DNA of 64,000 bases, taken from Thalassomonas viridans. GTDB lineage: Bacteria > Pseudomonadota > Gammaproteobacteria > Enterobacterales > Alteromonadaceae. Positions 1 to 9,632 of the stretch are shown piece after piece. The DNA is taken from positions 5,518,001-5,582,000 of the forward strand of contig NZ_CP059733.1 in the NCBI RefSeq assembly GCF_000948985.2, read 5' to 3'. Under the pieces are notes generated by a model. The model saw only the letters and a list, made by a program, of their open reading frames with translations. It had not been told where the DNA came from and searched no databases. Position 1 is the stretch's first letter. The number at the start of each line of letters is the position of its first letter. The position numbers and the translations under genes are program-made.

Positions 1-508
1 TTAATTCCGAGTAAACGACACTGCGTACGGTGTTTAAGTCAGGAGCCAGGCCGATAAAACCGGACATCAGATCCCACAGACCGCTGCCGATAATAGGCAG
101 AACGATAGTGGTAACCTTACCGCTGTCATCTTTAACCAGGTAAATCACGGCATTGTCGGCACGACGGTTGATACCGGCGATATCGTTTTTCGGTTTTGAG
201 CTCTTGGTCACGTCACGGGAATCGCGACGCTCGTCAAACATATCGGTGTTGCCTTCGACAAAGTCACCTGAGTCCAGGTCGATCATCTTAGCTTCAATAT
301 ATTTAGCGTAAGTACCCTTAACGTCTTTACCTGCCTGCTCTAATAAACCGGCGGCTTCCAAAATCTTGGTTTGCTTATCCAGCAAACGGTTAGAAGTTTG
401 CAAAGGTTTAAGGCCAACGGCGGAAATAGAGACTAACGCCGCACACACCAAACAAACAATGAAAACAAAAATCAGCGTTTTGCCGAAAGTTTCTTTATTA
501 CTGGACAT
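1..508 (-). CDS. nqrC: Na+-translocating NADH:quinone reductase subunit C (3' end outside window)
   Basis: NqrC is a membrane-anchored subunit of the sodium-pumping NADH:ubiquinone oxidoreductase and in the family carries a covalently bound FMN. The frame opens at 508 with [11 protein letters not shown] and one hydrophobic N-terminal helix (about residues 11-31). A periplasmic-type domain follows, containing the family segments [32 protein letters not shown] and [11 protein letters not shown]. The frame is still open at the window edge, so about 169 residues are visible of a usual 250-260, and the FMN-attachment threonine region is not seen. The TTA at positions 1-3 is out of frame and is not its stop. 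The start overlaps the end of nqrB by 11 bases, which indicates translational coupling in an nqrABC... operon. Confidence 0.93.
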   Translation of the reverse strand, partial: MSSNKETFGKTLIFVFIVCLVCAALVSISAVGLKPLQTSNRLLDKQTKILEAAGLLEQAGKDVKGTYAKYIEAKMIDLDSGDFVEGNTDMFDERRDSRDVTKSSKPKNDIAGINRRADNAVIYLVKDDSGKVTTIVLPIIGSGLWDLMSGFIGLAPDLNTVRSVVYSEL

Positions 509-1712
509 TACGCGCAAGCCTCCGTTTCACGTTTGCCTGTACCACAAAGTAATCGAACAGTGGCGCAAATAAGTTGGCAAATAAGATAGCTAACATCATG
601 CCTTCAGGGAAAGCCGGGTTAACGACACGAATTAATACCACCATGACACCTACTAAGGCACCAAACCAGTATTTACCTGTGTTGGTGAAAGAAGCAGATA
701 CCGGGTCGGTTGCCATAAACATCATACCAAAGGCAAAACCACCAACCACTAAGTGCCAGTGCCAAGGCATGGCAAACATGGCATTGGTATCGCTGCCGAT
801 AGCATTAAATAAGGTAGCAGTTGCCGCCATACCTAAGAACACACCTAAAACGATGCGCCATGAGGCTATACCTTTATAAAGGATATAGGCGCCGCCAACT
901 AAAATAGCAGCAGTAGACACTTCGCCGACAGACCCTGGAACAAAGCCCCAGAAAGCATCCCACCAGTCGGCATTCATGCTGTAGTCGATAGTACCCGGAG
1001 TTGCTGCGGCAAAAGCACTTAATGAAGTAGCGCCTGAGAAGCCGTCAACAGCTACCCATACCGCGTCACCTGAGATTTCACCCGGGTAAGCGAAGAATAA
1101 GAAGGCACGACCCGCCAATGCCGGGTTCAAGAAGTTTTTACCTGTACCGCCGAATACTTCCTTGGCGATAACCACACCGAAGGTAATACCGATAGCCACC
1201 TGCCATAAAGGAATAGAAGCAGGCACGATCAGGGCAAATAAAATAGAGGTAACGAAGAAACCTTCGTTCACTTCATGTTTACGTACCGCGGCAAAGAGTA
1301 CTTCCCAGAAACCACCGACAACAAAGGTCACGGCATAAATAGGCAGGAAGAACATGGCGCCGTACAGCATCATACTGAACCAGCCGGAATCAGCTCCCAG
1401 GCTGCCGCCAAGCATTTCAAATAAACCAACCTGCCAGGTATCAGGTAAGGCATAACCGGCCGCCATGGCTTCAACCGCCTGGTAACCTATGTTGTACATA
1501 CCAAAGAACATCGCCGGGAATACAGCCAACCAGACGGTGATCATAATACGCTTAAGATCTATGCTGTCACGCACATGGGTTTTGCCTTTAGTGACATAAC
1601 CCGGGGTAAATAAACCTGTGGCAATGGCTTCGTAAAGGGCAAACCACTTCTCATGTTTGCCGCCTTTTTCAAAATGCGGCTCAATATCTTCAATAAACTT
1701 TTTCAAGCCCAT
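498..1712 (-). CDS. nqrB: Na+-translocating NADH:quinone reductase subunit B
   Basis: NqrB is an integral membrane subunit of the Na+-NQR complex. The family binds riboflavin and FMN and helps form the sodium and quinone paths. The protein starts [19 protein letters not shown], as family members do; an upstream in-frame ATG at 1745 lies inside nqrA and is unlikely. The chosen start is preceded by a good GAAGGAAGG ribosome binding site. About 404 residues, the normal size, with many hydrophobic segments. The stretch around [18 protein letters not shown] matches the region where the covalent FMN threonine lies in the family (SGAT-type motif). It sits 2 bases from the end of nqrA and overlaps nqrC. 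Confidence 0.96.
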   Translation of the reverse strand: MGLKKFIEDIEPHFEKGGKHEKWFALYEAIATGLFTPGYVTKGKTHVRDSIDLKRIMITVWLAVFPAMFFGMYNIGYQAVEAMAAGYALPDTWQVGLFEMLGGSLGADSGWFSMMLYGAMFFLPIYAVTFVVGGFWEVLFAAVRKHEVNEGFFVTSILFALIVPASIPLWQVAIGITFGVVIAKEVFGGTGKNFLNPALAGRAFLFFAYPGEISGDAVWVAVDGFSGATSLSAFAAATPGTIDYSMNADWWDAFWGFVPGSVGEVSTAAILVGGAYILYKGIASWRIVLGVFLGMAATATLFNAIGSDTNAMFAMPWHWHLVVGGFAFGMMFMATDPVSASFTNTGKYWFGALVGVMVVLIRVVNPAFPEGMMLAILFANLFAPLFDYFVVQANVKRRLARNVQ

Positions 1713-1714
1713 GT

Positions 1715-3049
1715 CTAACCTTCCTTCTCTATGGTAGTTAGGCATTCACGAAGGACTACGCCGTAATCTGTTTTGCCCGGGCAAACAAATGTACATAAGG
1801 CTAAATCTTCTTCATCCAGCTCTAAGGCACCAAGCTGCTGCGCACCGTCGGTATCGCCGGCACATAAATCACGTAACAACATGGTTGGTAAAATATCTAA
1901 TGGCATCACACGCTCAAAGTTACCGATTGGCACCATATCTCGCGCACTACCGTTAGTGGTGGTGGTCATATTAAACAACTTCTTCGGAAAGAAATGTGAC
2001 ATAAAAGCACGGGTTACCGAAAACTTATTCGGGCCCGGATACATATAACCAAGGAACTCTTTCTCTCTGCCTTCAAGCAGCAAAGACACCTGCACATGGT
2101 AACGGCCTAAATAGGCGTGTACGCCCTGGGCATGGGCACCGGCAAGGATAGAACCGGAGACAGCACGAAGCTCGCCGTCTTTACTTTCACCTTTAGCCAA
2201 ATCAAGGCAGTTGGCGCCTAAGTTAGTGCGGATCAAACGAGGATTTTTCGCCGCAGGACCGGCAAGAGAAATCACACGGGTATTGTCCAGCTCACCTGTC
2301 GTAAAGAGCTTACCAAAGGCGATCACGTCCTGGTAACCTAAGTGCCAGACGACATTTTCAGCGCTGGCCGGCTTAAGGAAGTGAATATGAGTACCAACCA
2401 GGCCAGCCGGGTGCTTGCCGGCAAATTCATTTACCTTGGCGTTGCCCGCTACCGGAATATTGGCGCCGGGAGCCTTGGAAACGAACACCTCACCGCTTAA
2501 ACGGGCCAGGATCTCCAAGCCGTGCTTAAAGGCTTCGCTGCTGTCGTTGATAACCACTTCAGCGTCAGCCGCCAGCGGATTGGTATCCATGGCGCTGACA
2601 AAAATCGCTTTCGGCTCGCTATCGATAGCAGGGATCTTGCTGAACGGACGGGTGCGTAAAGCAGTCCACAAACCTGATTCGACCAGGTTAGCAACAACAT
2701 CTTCACGTGCTAATGAGGATAACTCATTGGCAGCATAGCTTTTAAACGTTTCCTGCTCATTGCCATCGAGTTCGATAACAACAGACTGTAAAACACGCTT
2801 TTCACCACGGTTGATTTCTTTAACAACACCGGCAGCATAAGCTGTGAACTTAACGCCAGGATTCTTTTTGTCTTCAAAAAGCACCTGACCTTTTTTAACG
2901 CGATCCCCTACTTTAACAAACATAGTTGGTCGCATGCCCACAAACTCTTCACCGAGTGTTGCAACGGTTTTGATGGTCGGACCATCATGGATTACCTGCT
3001 GGGGAGCTCCTACTACAGGAACATCCAGACCTTTTTTTATCGTAATCAT
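1715..3049 (-). CDS. nqrA: Na+-translocating NADH:quinone reductase subunit A
   Basis: NqrA is the peripheral cytoplasmic subunit of the Na+-NQR complex and is thought to bind ubiquinone. I chose the ATG at 3049, giving [14 protein letters not shown], the usual family N-terminus; an ATG four codons upstream is less likely. About 444 residues, normal for the family. The sequence shows the biotinyl-lipoyl-like N-terminal fold ([18 protein letters not shown]) and the typical C-terminal part ending in a Cys-containing segment ([10 protein letters not shown]). First gene of the nqr operon. The 590 bases upstream contain no gene, so the operon promoter should lie there. Confidence 0.96.
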   Translation of the reverse strand: MITIKKGLDVPVVGAPQQVIHDGPTIKTVATLGEEFVGMRPTMFVKVGDRVKKGQVLFEDKKNPGVKFTAYAAGVVKEINRGEKRVLQSVVIELDGNEQETFKSYAANELSSLAREDVVANLVESGLWTALRTRPFSKIPAIDSEPKAIFVSAMDTNPLAADAEVVINDSSEAFKHGLEILARLSGEVFVSKAPGANIPVAGNAKVNEFAGKHPAGLVGTHIHFLKPASAENVVWHLGYQDVIAFGKLFTTGELDNTRVISLAGPAAKNPRLIRTNLGANCLDLAKGESKDGELRAVSGSILAGAHAQGVHAYLGRYHVQVSLLLEGREKEFLGYMYPGPNKFSVTRAFMSHFFPKKLFNMTTTTNGSARDMVPIGNFERVMPLDILPTMLLRDLCAGDTDGAQQLGALELDEEDLALCTFVCPGKTDYGVVLRECLTTIEKEG

Positions 3050-3640
3050 AAACACTTGCACTACTTTGACGGGAGTATCAAAATCAATAATCTAGCGTAC
3101 CTGGTGTGTTTAACATGAGTTAACAACGGTCTGAACTTCTGCTCAAACAGCATAATAAACAAAGACTTAAACAACAATCAAGTAAGATAAATAATCGATT
3201 TCAGTGTATTTCAGCAGAACAGCTAATTTCGTAAAAAATTAACATCCACTGGCTCTAAGTTAAAAATCTGGCGCGATTTTAGCAAAAAGCTCTTTTTTAT
3301 TCTACGGGCCATAGTCACTTTTCATTACAATTTAGACGATTAATTGCCATCGCGCCTGCAAATGCTGAAAAACATTGGCCTGCGGTAAAATAAACAAGCG
3401 GCAGAAAGATTTGCTTTGACTGGCAAAGGTGAAATTTCAGACAAAAAGCCTCTATAACAAGCCATAGCCTGCCGGTATAACAAAGGCGGGATCCCGGCTT
3501 TGATCTGAAACAAGAAAGGTGAATTTTACCGCTTACAGCCAAATAACTTCATTATTTACGAAAATAATGAAGTTTTCTTCCGGCTGCAAGCGAAGCTACC
3601 ACTAAGATAAGTGATAGAAATACCGGTTTAGCCTATAGGC
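3050..3640. other. Intergenic region between fabV and nqrA
   Basis: 591 bases without a convincing gene. A 75-codon minus-strand frame at 3315-3542 has no recognisable product or ribosome binding site and was not called. The stretch is A+T-rich near 3060-3300, where the nqr promoter is expected, but I could not single out -35/-10 boxes with confidence. It contains the hairpin at 3545-3574. Confidence 0.5.
3545..3574 (-). terminator. Hairpin downstream of fabV
   Basis: A perfect 12-bp inverted repeat (AACTTCATTATT / AATAATGAAGTT) with a 6-base loop lies about 65 bases after the fabV stop. It is a plausible transcription terminator between fabV and nqr. The T-run on the minus strand is poor (ATTTGG follows the stem), so a role as an mRNA 3' stabiliser is equally possible. 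Confidence 0.45.
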
Positions 3641-4831
3641 TTAAACCAGATTGTTGATCTCAACTACCGGGCTGACATCGGCATCGTAATCCACACCCGC
3701 CAGTTCAAAACCAAACAGGTTCAGGAACTCTTTATGGTAACCCTTGTAGTCGGTTAACTCGTCTATGGTTTCTGTGGTCACACTGTTCCAGATATCATTT
3801 ACCCGTTGCTGTACGCTGTCTTCCAGCTCTTTATCGTTCTGGCGCAGACGGCCCATATCATCAAGGTTAGGATTCTCGCCGTATAGGTTCTCGCGGAACA
3901 AGCCCTGGATTTGCTCGATGCAACCTTCATAAGTGCCGTCGCCTTTCATCACTTTGAACATAGCAGAGATGTATAGCGGCATAATAGGAATGGCGGAGCT
4001 TGCCTGGGTTACCACGGCATTAAGGGAAGTCACATAAGCTTCCCCCCGGATATCGGCGGTAGCAGCTTTAATAGCACCCGATGCCCGGTCTAAATCATCT
4101 TTGGCGCGGCCGATAGTCGCCTTGCCGTAAATAGGCCAGGTCAGCTCTTTACCTATATAGGTATAGGCAACAGTTTTAAAGCCGTCCGCCAGTACACCGG
4201 CGCCTTTAAGGGCATTGATCCACAGCTCCCAATCTTCGCCGCCCATGACTTTGATGGTGTTGGCAATTTCGTCTTCGCTGGCCGCTTCCACGGACACTTC
4301 GTCGATAATACGCTTGGAAGTATTTAAGTTTTTGGTGGTGATATCTTGACCAATAGGCTTCAAGGTTGATGAATACACCTCACCGGTATTGGGATCGGTA
4401 CGGCGCGGTGACGCCAGGCTGTAAACAACCAGGTCAATCTGTCCCAGCTCTTCTTTGATGACATCTATGGTTTTTTCTTTGATTTCATTAGAAAAAGCAT
4501 CACCGTTGATGTTTTTCGACCACAGGCCGATTTCATCGGCAGCCTTCTGGAAAGCCGCGGTATTATACCAGCCGGCAGAAGCGGTTTTCTTCTCCGTCGG
4601 CCCTTTTTCAAAGAAAACCCCTAAGGTTTTGGCGTTGTTGCCAAAAGCGGCGGTAATACGGGAAGCCAGGCCATAACCGGTAGATGACCCGATCACTAAA
4701 ACATTTTTTGGCTTAGTTTCTGCCTGCAGCTGGCTTCTGACATAAGCAATTTGTTCATTAACATGCGCTTCACAACCGGCAGGGTGAGCGTTGGTACAGA
4801 TAAAACCGCGAATTTTCGGCTGAATAACCAT
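3641..4831 (-). CDS. fabV: Trans-2-enoyl-ACP/CoA reductase FabV
   Basis: FabV reduces the trans-2 double bond of enoyl-ACP or enoyl-CoA with NADH in the last step of fatty acid elongation. It is the triclosan-tolerant alternative to FabI. The 396-residue protein has the FabV N-terminus MVIQPKIRGF, a nucleotide-binding motif GSSTGYG (residues 48-54), and the family's catalytic Tyr-x8-Lys (Tyr235 in IYGKATIGRAK, Lys244). This eight-residue spacing separates FabV from FabI. Length is normal. It stands alone, with intergenic space on both sides. Two palindromic sequences lie in its upstream region (4893-4960). Confidence 0.97.
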   Translation of the reverse strand: MVIQPKIRGFICTNAHPAGCEAHVNEQIAYVRSQLQAETKPKNVLVIGSSTGYGLASRITAAFGNNAKTLGVFFEKGPTEKKTASAGWYNTAAFQKAADEIGLWSKNINGDAFSNEIKEKTIDVIKEELGQIDLVVYSLASPRRTDPNTGEVYSSTLKPIGQDITTKNLNTSKRIIDEVSVEAASEDEIANTIKVMGGEDWELWINALKGAGVLADGFKTVAYTYIGKELTWPIYGKATIGRAKDDLDRASGAIKAATADIRGEAYVTSLNAVVTQASSAIPIMPLYISAMFKVMKGDGTYEGCIEQIQGLFRENLYGENPNLDDMGRLRQNDKELEDSVQQRVNDIWNSVTTETIDELTDYKGYHKEFLNLFGFELAGVDYDADVSPVVEINNLV

Positions 4832-4892
4832 AAAAAAAACCTTTTAATATAATTGTGTTACTGCCTTGAGATTAAGACGGCAGTGTCAGTTT

Positions 4893-4960
4893 ACTCATGA
4901 GTACGGTTAAAAAAAGCTTAATTGTCTTTCCTAAACGGTACTCATGTTATGCATGCATAA
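4893..4960. promoter_or_regulatory. Palindromes upstream of fabV (possible operator region)
   Basis: Three dyad signals lie between dctP and fabV. ACTCATGAGT (4893-4902) is a perfect palindrome. CATGAGTACGGTT (4897 on) pairs with AACGGTACTCATG (4934-4946) with one mismatch. TTATGCATGCATAA (4947-4960) is a perfect 14-base palindrome. They lie 60-130 bases before the fabV start codon, where a regulator could bind. I cannot assign them to a known factor. Confidence 0.35.
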
Positions 4961-5037
4961 GTAATATTGGCCGCTAGTTTACTCTCCCTTGTCCCGGCAA
5001 GAGGTACGAGCAGTCACTTTCCGGCGGACAAAATGCC

Positions 5038-6153
5038 CTACCTGTGCTGGTAATACTCTTTAAGCGTCAGATCGTGATATTCACGGATCGAAGCCATAAA
5101 GCTGCTATAAGACTCCCAAACCTTGGCAAAACCGGCATCTTTGCTGGCCTGCTCCGCCATCACCTCGGCGGTAATGCGCTTAAGCTCCGACAAGACGGGT
5201 TCAGGTAAGGTACGTAACTTGACCTTATGCTTATCCAGCAGCTGATGCAAAGATTCGTTATTACGGGCGTTATATTCGTCCAGGGTAGATTCATTGACTG
5301 CCCGAGCGGCTACTTTGACTATTTTCTGCAAGTCTTTGGGTAGTTCATTATAGGCTTTTTCATTGATCAAAAATTCCAGCCCGGTGCCCGGCTCGTGCCA
5401 GATAGAAGAATAATAGTATTCCGCCGCCTGGTAAAAGCCAAAGGCCAGATCATTATAGGGCCCCACCCATTCTGACGCATCTATGGCACCGCTTTGCAGG
5501 GAGGAAAAGATTTCCCCGCCGGTTAAGGTGACCGGTACGGCGCCGGCACGCTGTAAGACCTCCCCGGCAAGCCCGGGAATACGCATTTTCAAGCCCTTAA
5601 GGTCTTCCATGGAATTGATCTCTTTTTTAAACCAGCCGGCAAACTGTGCCCCCGAGTTGCCTCCTGCCATAGGAATAATGCCGAAAGGCTTATACATTTC
5701 CTGCCACAACTCCAGGCCGCCGCCATAGTGCAGCCAGGCATTGAGTTCCGTCGCCGTCATGCCAAAGGGAATAGCGCCGAACAGCGGCGATGACGGGATC
5801 TTGCCTTTCCAGTAATAAGAGCCGCTATGGCCCATTTGTGCGGTACCGCCGGAGACGGCATCAAAAACCTGAAATCCGGGCACCAGCTCACCGGCGCCGT
5901 ATACCTGGATCTTTAACCGGCCGCCACTCATTTCCTCAACGTCTTTGGCAAACCTTTCCGGCGCCATACCCAGCCCAGGGAAGTTCTTCGGCCAGGAGGT
6001 CACCATTTTCCATTTATAGGTTTTAGCCTCTACCCCAGGACCGCTGTCGCTGCCGCTTTGCTTATCACCGCAAGCCGTTAACATTAAACCCGATACCGCC
6101 AGCAGGCTGACAGAGATCCATTTATTCATTTTCTTTATCATTCTTATTTCCAT
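5038..6153 (-). CDS. dctP: TRAP transporter solute-binding protein, DctP family
   Basis: Periplasmic substrate receptor of a tripartite ATP-independent transporter, which imports organic acids using an ion gradient. The N-terminus has a signal sequence with a lipobox-like LTAC (Cys at about residue 28), so it may be a lipoprotein. The body carries the DctP-family run from YKWKMVTSWPKNFPG through LKMRIPGLAGEVLQRAG to GAIDASEWVGPYND. It resembles receptors for 2-oxo acids of the TakP type, but the substrate cannot be fixed from sequence alone. About 371 residues, normal. Starts at 6153, 6141 and 6129 are all possible; the second has GGAAATAAG just before it. It follows dctM by 18 bases as the last gene of the dctQ-dctM-dctP operon. 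Confidence 0.9.
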   Translation of the reverse strand: MEIRMIKKMNKWISVSLLAVSGLMLTACGDKQSGSDSGPGVEAKTYKWKMVTSWPKNFPGLGMAPERFAKDVEEMSGGRLKIQVYGAGELVPGFQVFDAVSGGTAQMGHSGSYYWKGKIPSSPLFGAIPFGMTATELNAWLHYGGGLELWQEMYKPFGIIPMAGGNSGAQFAGWFKKEINSMEDLKGLKMRIPGLAGEVLQRAGAVPVTLTGGEIFSSLQSGAIDASEWVGPYNDLAFGFYQAAEYYYSSIWHEPGTGLEFLINEKAYNELPKDLQKIVKVAARAVNESTLDEYNARNNESLHQLLDKHKVKLRTLPEPVLSELKRITAEVMAEQASKDAGFAKVWESYSSFMASIREYHDLTLKEYYQHR

Positions 6154-6171
6154 TGTTTTACCCGGATGCCT

Positions 6172-7557
6172 TTATTTGTAAATAACCTCAGGCAACCAGG
6201 TGACTAGTTCCGGCCACATCGCCAATGCGAGCAACAACACCAGCTGCATCGCGATAAAAGGGATCACGCCGCGGTAAATATCCGACGTGCGCACCGTTTT
6301 CGCTGCCACTCCGCGCAGATAAAATAACGCAAAGCCAAAAGGCGGCGTTAAGAAGGAGGTTTGCAGGTTAATGGCTATCATAATGCCCAGCCAGATAGGA
6401 TCAAGCCCCATGGCCAATAAAACCGGGGCAACTATAGGCACAACCACGAAAGTGATCTCGATAAAGTCCAGGATAAAACCTAATAAGAAGATCACCAGCA
6501 TCACGATCAGGGTCGCGCCGACTATGCCTCCCGGCATCTGCTGGAAAAACCCATGCACCAGCTCTTCACCGCCAAAGCCCCTGAAAACCAGGGAAAACAG
6601 GCTGGCGCCGATAAGGATCATAAACACCATGGCGGTGATCTTGGTAGTACTTTGCATCACCGCCTTTAGATTCTCCAGGGTCAGTTTCTTCTGGCCCAAA
6701 GCCAATAACGTCGCCCCCATGGCCCCGACCCCGGCAGCCTCGGTCGGGGTGGCAAAGCCCAGTAAAATAGAGCCCAATACCGCCACCATCAATAACAGCG
6801 GCGGCACTAATGCCGACAACATCAAGGCAGGAACCGACTGATCCCGGGTGAGTTTTTCTATATCTTCGGCTTCCAGGCGCGGCATGATGTCCGGTTTGAT
6901 CAGCGCCAGCACCAGGCAATAAAGGATATAAAAGCCCACCAAAATCAGGCCGGGCACCACAGCGCCGGCAAAAAGATCGCCGACAGAAACGGTTTCCGGG
7001 CTGAAGATGCCCATATCCAGCTGAGCTTTCTGGTAGGCATTGGATAAAACATCGCCAAGCAATACCAGGGCAATGGAAGGCGGAATGATCTGCCCCAGGG
7101 TGCCGGTCGCACAAATGATCCCGGAGGAAAAAGCCGGGCTGTAACCGCGTTTAAGCATAGTCGGCAGGGATAAAAGCCCCATAGTGACCACAGTGGCCCC
7201 CACTATACCTGTGCTTGCCGCCAATAAGGCTCCCACCAGGATCACCGAAATCCCCAAACCGCCATGAAAACGCCCAAAAAGCAACGACATGGCATTAAGC
7301 AGGTTTTCAGCGATTTTCGAGCGCTCCAGCATGGCCCCCATAAAAACAAACAGCGGCACCGCCAATAAAGTCTGGTTATTAATCACCCCATAGAGGCGGC
7401 TGGGTAAAGCGGATAAAAATGCCGGGTCGAACACATCCAGGGCCATTCCCATCCCGGCAAACAAAAGCGCAGTCCCCGCCAGCGAAAAAGCAACCGGATA
7501 ACCCAGCAGTAATACCAGGCATACAGTTACAAACATCAAAATAGCTGCATATTCCAT
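6172..7557 (-). CDS. dctM: TRAP transporter large permease, DctM family
   Basis: The 12-helix membrane subunit that forms the translocation path of the TRAP transporter (ion transporter superfamily). 461 residues, of the longer DctM type. It is hydrophobic throughout, with family segments such as LGDVLSNAYQ, ATPTEAAGVGAMGA (the conserved TEAAGVG signature) and the C-terminal NLQTSFLTPPFGFALFYLRG. The start codon overlaps the stop of dctQ by one base (TAATG), which indicates coupled translation. It needs the DctQ subunit upstream and the DctP receptor downstream. Confidence 0.95.
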   Translation of the reverse strand: MEYAAILMFVTVCLVLLLGYPVAFSLAGTALLFAGMGMALDVFDPAFLSALPSRLYGVINNQTLLAVPLFVFMGAMLERSKIAENLLNAMSLLFGRFHGGLGISVILVGALLAASTGIVGATVVTMGLLSLPTMLKRGYSPAFSSGIICATGTLGQIIPPSIALVLLGDVLSNAYQKAQLDMGIFSPETVSVGDLFAGAVVPGLILVGFYILYCLVLALIKPDIMPRLEAEDIEKLTRDQSVPALMLSALVPPLLLMVAVLGSILLGFATPTEAAGVGAMGATLLALGQKKLTLENLKAVMQSTTKITAMVFMILIGASLFSLVFRGFGGEELVHGFFQQMPGGIVGATLIVMLVIFLLGFILDFIEITFVVVPIVAPVLLAMGLDPIWLGIMIAINLQTSFLTPPFGFALFYLRGVAAKTVRTSDIYRGVIPFIAMQLVLLLALAMWPELVTWLPEVIYK

Positions 7558-8117
7558 TACAACAAATCTCCCGCTGTGCTCTGCTCTGCCTTGTTACCTG
7601 AGCCGTTACCCGCAATTAAAAAAAGCAGGTTACGGATAATTTCCGCCAGTCCCTGCAACAACAGGGTTACCGGCAACAAGAGCAACAGGGACTTATTCAG
7701 GTAAACCAGCGGCAAACCGCCGGCTTCGGAAGACTTTTCCATGATTTGCCAGGAAATAACCACGTAATCCAGGCTGATATAAAAAATAAACACCACCACG
7801 GGCAATAACAGAAAAATACCGCCAAACAGGTTCACCAGCGCCTTGTTTTTTGCGGAAAACCTTTGGTAAAAGATATCCACCCGCACATGGCCGTCGGCTT
7901 TTAAGGTGTAGGCGGCCCCCAGCATAAAGACTATGCCGTGGAAATACAGCACCGACTCCTGCATGGCGACCCAGCCCAGGTTAAAGCCGTAACGCAATAA
8001 AACTATGACAAAAGTCATCAGCACCATCACCAGGGTTAACCAGGCAATCATTCTGCCGGTTAGTTCGGTAAAGCTGTCGATGACGGCGAGGGTATTTTTT
8101 AACCCGTTAACCAACAT
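7557..8117 (-). CDS. dctQ: TRAP transporter small permease, DctQ family
   Basis: Small four-helix membrane subunit of the TRAP transporter that pairs with DctM. The frame extends to 8129, but the ATG at 8117 (MLVNGLKNTLAVIDSF) is preceded by GGAAACAGGT and is the better start. Four hydrophobic segments are visible, with the typical ...ADGHVRVDIFYQRF loop between helices. About 186 residues, in the family range. First gene of the operon. The sequence upstream to 8443 has no other gene. Confidence 0.9.
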   Translation of the reverse strand: MLVNGLKNTLAVIDSFTELTGRMIAWLTLVMVLMTFVIVLLRYGFNLGWVAMQESVLYFHGIVFMLGAAYTLKADGHVRVDIFYQRFSAKNKALVNLFGGIFLLLPVVVFIFYISLDYVVISWQIMEKSSEAGGLPLVYLNKSLLLLLPVTLLLQGLAEIIRNLLFLIAGNGSGNKAEQSTAGDLL

Positions 8118-8443
8118 ACCTGTTTCCAAAAATTGTTATTCTTTTTCAAGGGCTAAACAAATAACAGAATTTGGCCAAAAATGGAAACCTTACCTGTAAA
8201 AACGGGGGAATTAAGGGTAAAAGAAGGTTACAGAAGTTAAACGCCAACATACAAGCGTTCGGCGACCTCAAATTGGCTGACCCGGCTCAACAAACCAAAA
8301 TTAAAAACCAGACAACAGAAGGAAAACCACAGGGGTGAACATAGTCACTCCTAGTCATCCATGACTCCGTGACATACCCTTCATCCTGAACATAAAAAAG
8401 CGACTTCACCTGAAGTCGCTTTTTTAGTGGATTCGCACTATGC
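8118..8443. other. Intergenic region upstream of dctQ
   Basis: About 326 bases with no supportable gene; the overlapping frames here have no recognisable product. It should hold the promoter of the TRAP operon (reading minus). At its right end it holds the strong terminator at 8394-8425 that serves bolA. Confidence 0.5.
8394..8425 (-). terminator. Rho-independent terminator after bolA
   Basis: A perfect 15-bp stem (AAAAAAGCGACTTCA / TGAAGTCGCTTTTTT) with a 2-base apex and A/T tracts on both sides. It lies 19 bases after the bolA stop and should work on the minus strand. The symmetrical A and T runs would also let it act on the plus strand. Confidence 0.9.
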
Positions 8444-8770
8444 CTATCCCGATTGCTTTTTACCGCCTCCCAGGCATTTAGGAGATAGTGGCGTATTCTC
8501 GGCGTAGTAATTTTCCCATTCCTTTTCGGTATAGGTATGTAAAGCCAGGGCATGGATATGCTCCGCCAGTTCGGTTGCCAGCAAGGTATTGATGGCCCGG
8601 TGACGGTTGATCAGGCGCTCCCCTTCGAATTTTTTCGAGACGATAATCACTTTAAAATGCGACTCACTGCCCGGCGGCACATTATGCTGATGGCTTTCGT
8701 TAATTACATCCAAATGCACGGGAGAGAATGCCGTGAGCAACTTTTCTTCTATTATGGCTTCAATTGTCAT
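8444..8770 (-). CDS. bolA: BolA family transcriptional regulator / Fe-S trafficking protein
   Basis: 108-residue BolA-like protein. The family acts with monothiol glutaredoxins in Fe-S handling and, in E. coli, as a stress-linked regulator of morphology. The sequence shows the BolA pattern: an N-terminal helix with [10 protein letters not shown], the [12 protein letters not shown] segment with its conserved His residues, [14 protein letters not shown], and the R-H-R-A-I-N motif ([11 protein letters not shown]) before the helix [15 protein letters not shown]. The C-terminal 20 residues (after YYAENTP) are a Lys/Gly-rich tail. Single gene, ended by the terminator at 8394-8425. Confidence 0.92.
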   Translation of the reverse strand: MTIEAIIEEKLLTAFSPVHLDVINESHQHNVPPGSESHFKVIIVSKKFEGERLINRHRAINTLLATELAEHIHALALHTYTEKEWENYYAENTPLSPKCLGGGKKQSG

Positions 8771-8908
8771 GTTTTTTCCCTGATGATATCAACCCGGTAA
8801 CAGGCTTATCATCATTAACTCTAGTTTGTTCGTTTAAATATGCCATCAATCAAGATGGCCGATTGAATCAAAAAATCATAAGGTTTTGCTAAACCTGAAA
8901 AAATATTT

Positions 8909-9484
8909 TTAGCTTTTAATTTGCCGAAAAGTCAGGCTGATTCGTGGCAATTTTGCTTTTTTTGTCCGGGGCACACAGTGCTGCCAACAGCGCTGGGTTT
9001 CTCCCGCCATGATTAACAAACTGCCAGATTTTAAAGGTATCGTCAGCTTTTCACCAGACATTTTATGCTTGAAATTAAAGTTTCTTTCCCCGCCGAAAGA
9101 CAAGGAAACAATCACAGGGTTTTCGCCTAATTCCGGCTCATCATCACTGTGCCAGCCGACAGTGTCATTGCCGTCGCGGTACAGGTTAGCCAGCACGGCA
9201 TTAAAGCGAACGCCGCTTTTTACCTCCACCATGTGTTTTAACTCTGCCAGCAGCGGCAACCAGGGCCTGGCCGTTAAAGTCAGCCCGGAATAGGTATAGT
9301 CCAGGCCGTTGTCGCCATACCAGGCCTGCAACCTAGGGATCTGCACAGGTTTACCGTAGAGAACAATAGTATCGCGGGACCAAGCCAGTTGCCGGGCCAG
9401 CTCATCATATAGCTGCAGGCTCCTGGCCATAGGGATAAAGTCGGGAAAATACTGCAAATCGGCATTGTCGGCGGTAATGTTAAT
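8909..9484 (-). CDS. AlkB-type 2-oxoglutarate/Fe(II) dioxygenase
   Basis: Likely repairs alkylated bases in DNA or RNA by oxidative demethylation. The sequence shows the AlkB fold landmarks. Counted from the TTG at 9457 these are His103-x-Asp105 in GWHSDDEPELG, a distal His160 (CWQHCVPRT), and the 2-oxoglutarate Arg pair in RISLTFR. It resembles the short ALKBH2/3-like subfamily. Start choice is unusual. No ATG opens the frame, and the TTG at 9457 lacks a ribosome binding site. An in-frame ATT at 9484 has AAGGA six bases before it, right after an in-frame stop, and I chose it. The protein would be about 191 residues from there or 182 from the TTG. Single gene. Confidence 0.88.
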   Translation of the reverse strand: MNITADNADLQYFPDFIPMARSLQLYDELARQLAWSRDTIVLYGKPVQIPRLQAWYGDNGLDYTYSGLTLTARPWLPLLAELKHMVEVKSGVRFNAVLANLYRDGNDTVGWHSDDEPELGENPVIVSLSFGGERNFNFKHKMSGEKLTIPLKSGSLLIMAGETQRCWQHCVPRTKKAKLPRISLTFRQIKS

Positions 9485-9632
9485 ACGAATTCCTTACCCA
9501 GCCGCTATATAAGGCTGGCATAAACTGGCGGCTTTAACGGAATTTTGTCACAATACCCCCCTATTCTCCATATTTACGTCTGAATGACACCCTAAAACCC
9601 GGTGCAGGCCCAAATAAAAAGTTATTAACACC

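Noticed and set aside
1..3. TTA as stop codon of nqrC
   Set aside because: The triplet is not in the nqrC frame, which remains open at the window edge.
3315..3542. A 75-codon minus-strand frame between fabV and nqrA
   Set aside because: No ribosome binding site, no recognised motif, and Cys/Phe-rich composition unlike the neighbouring genes.
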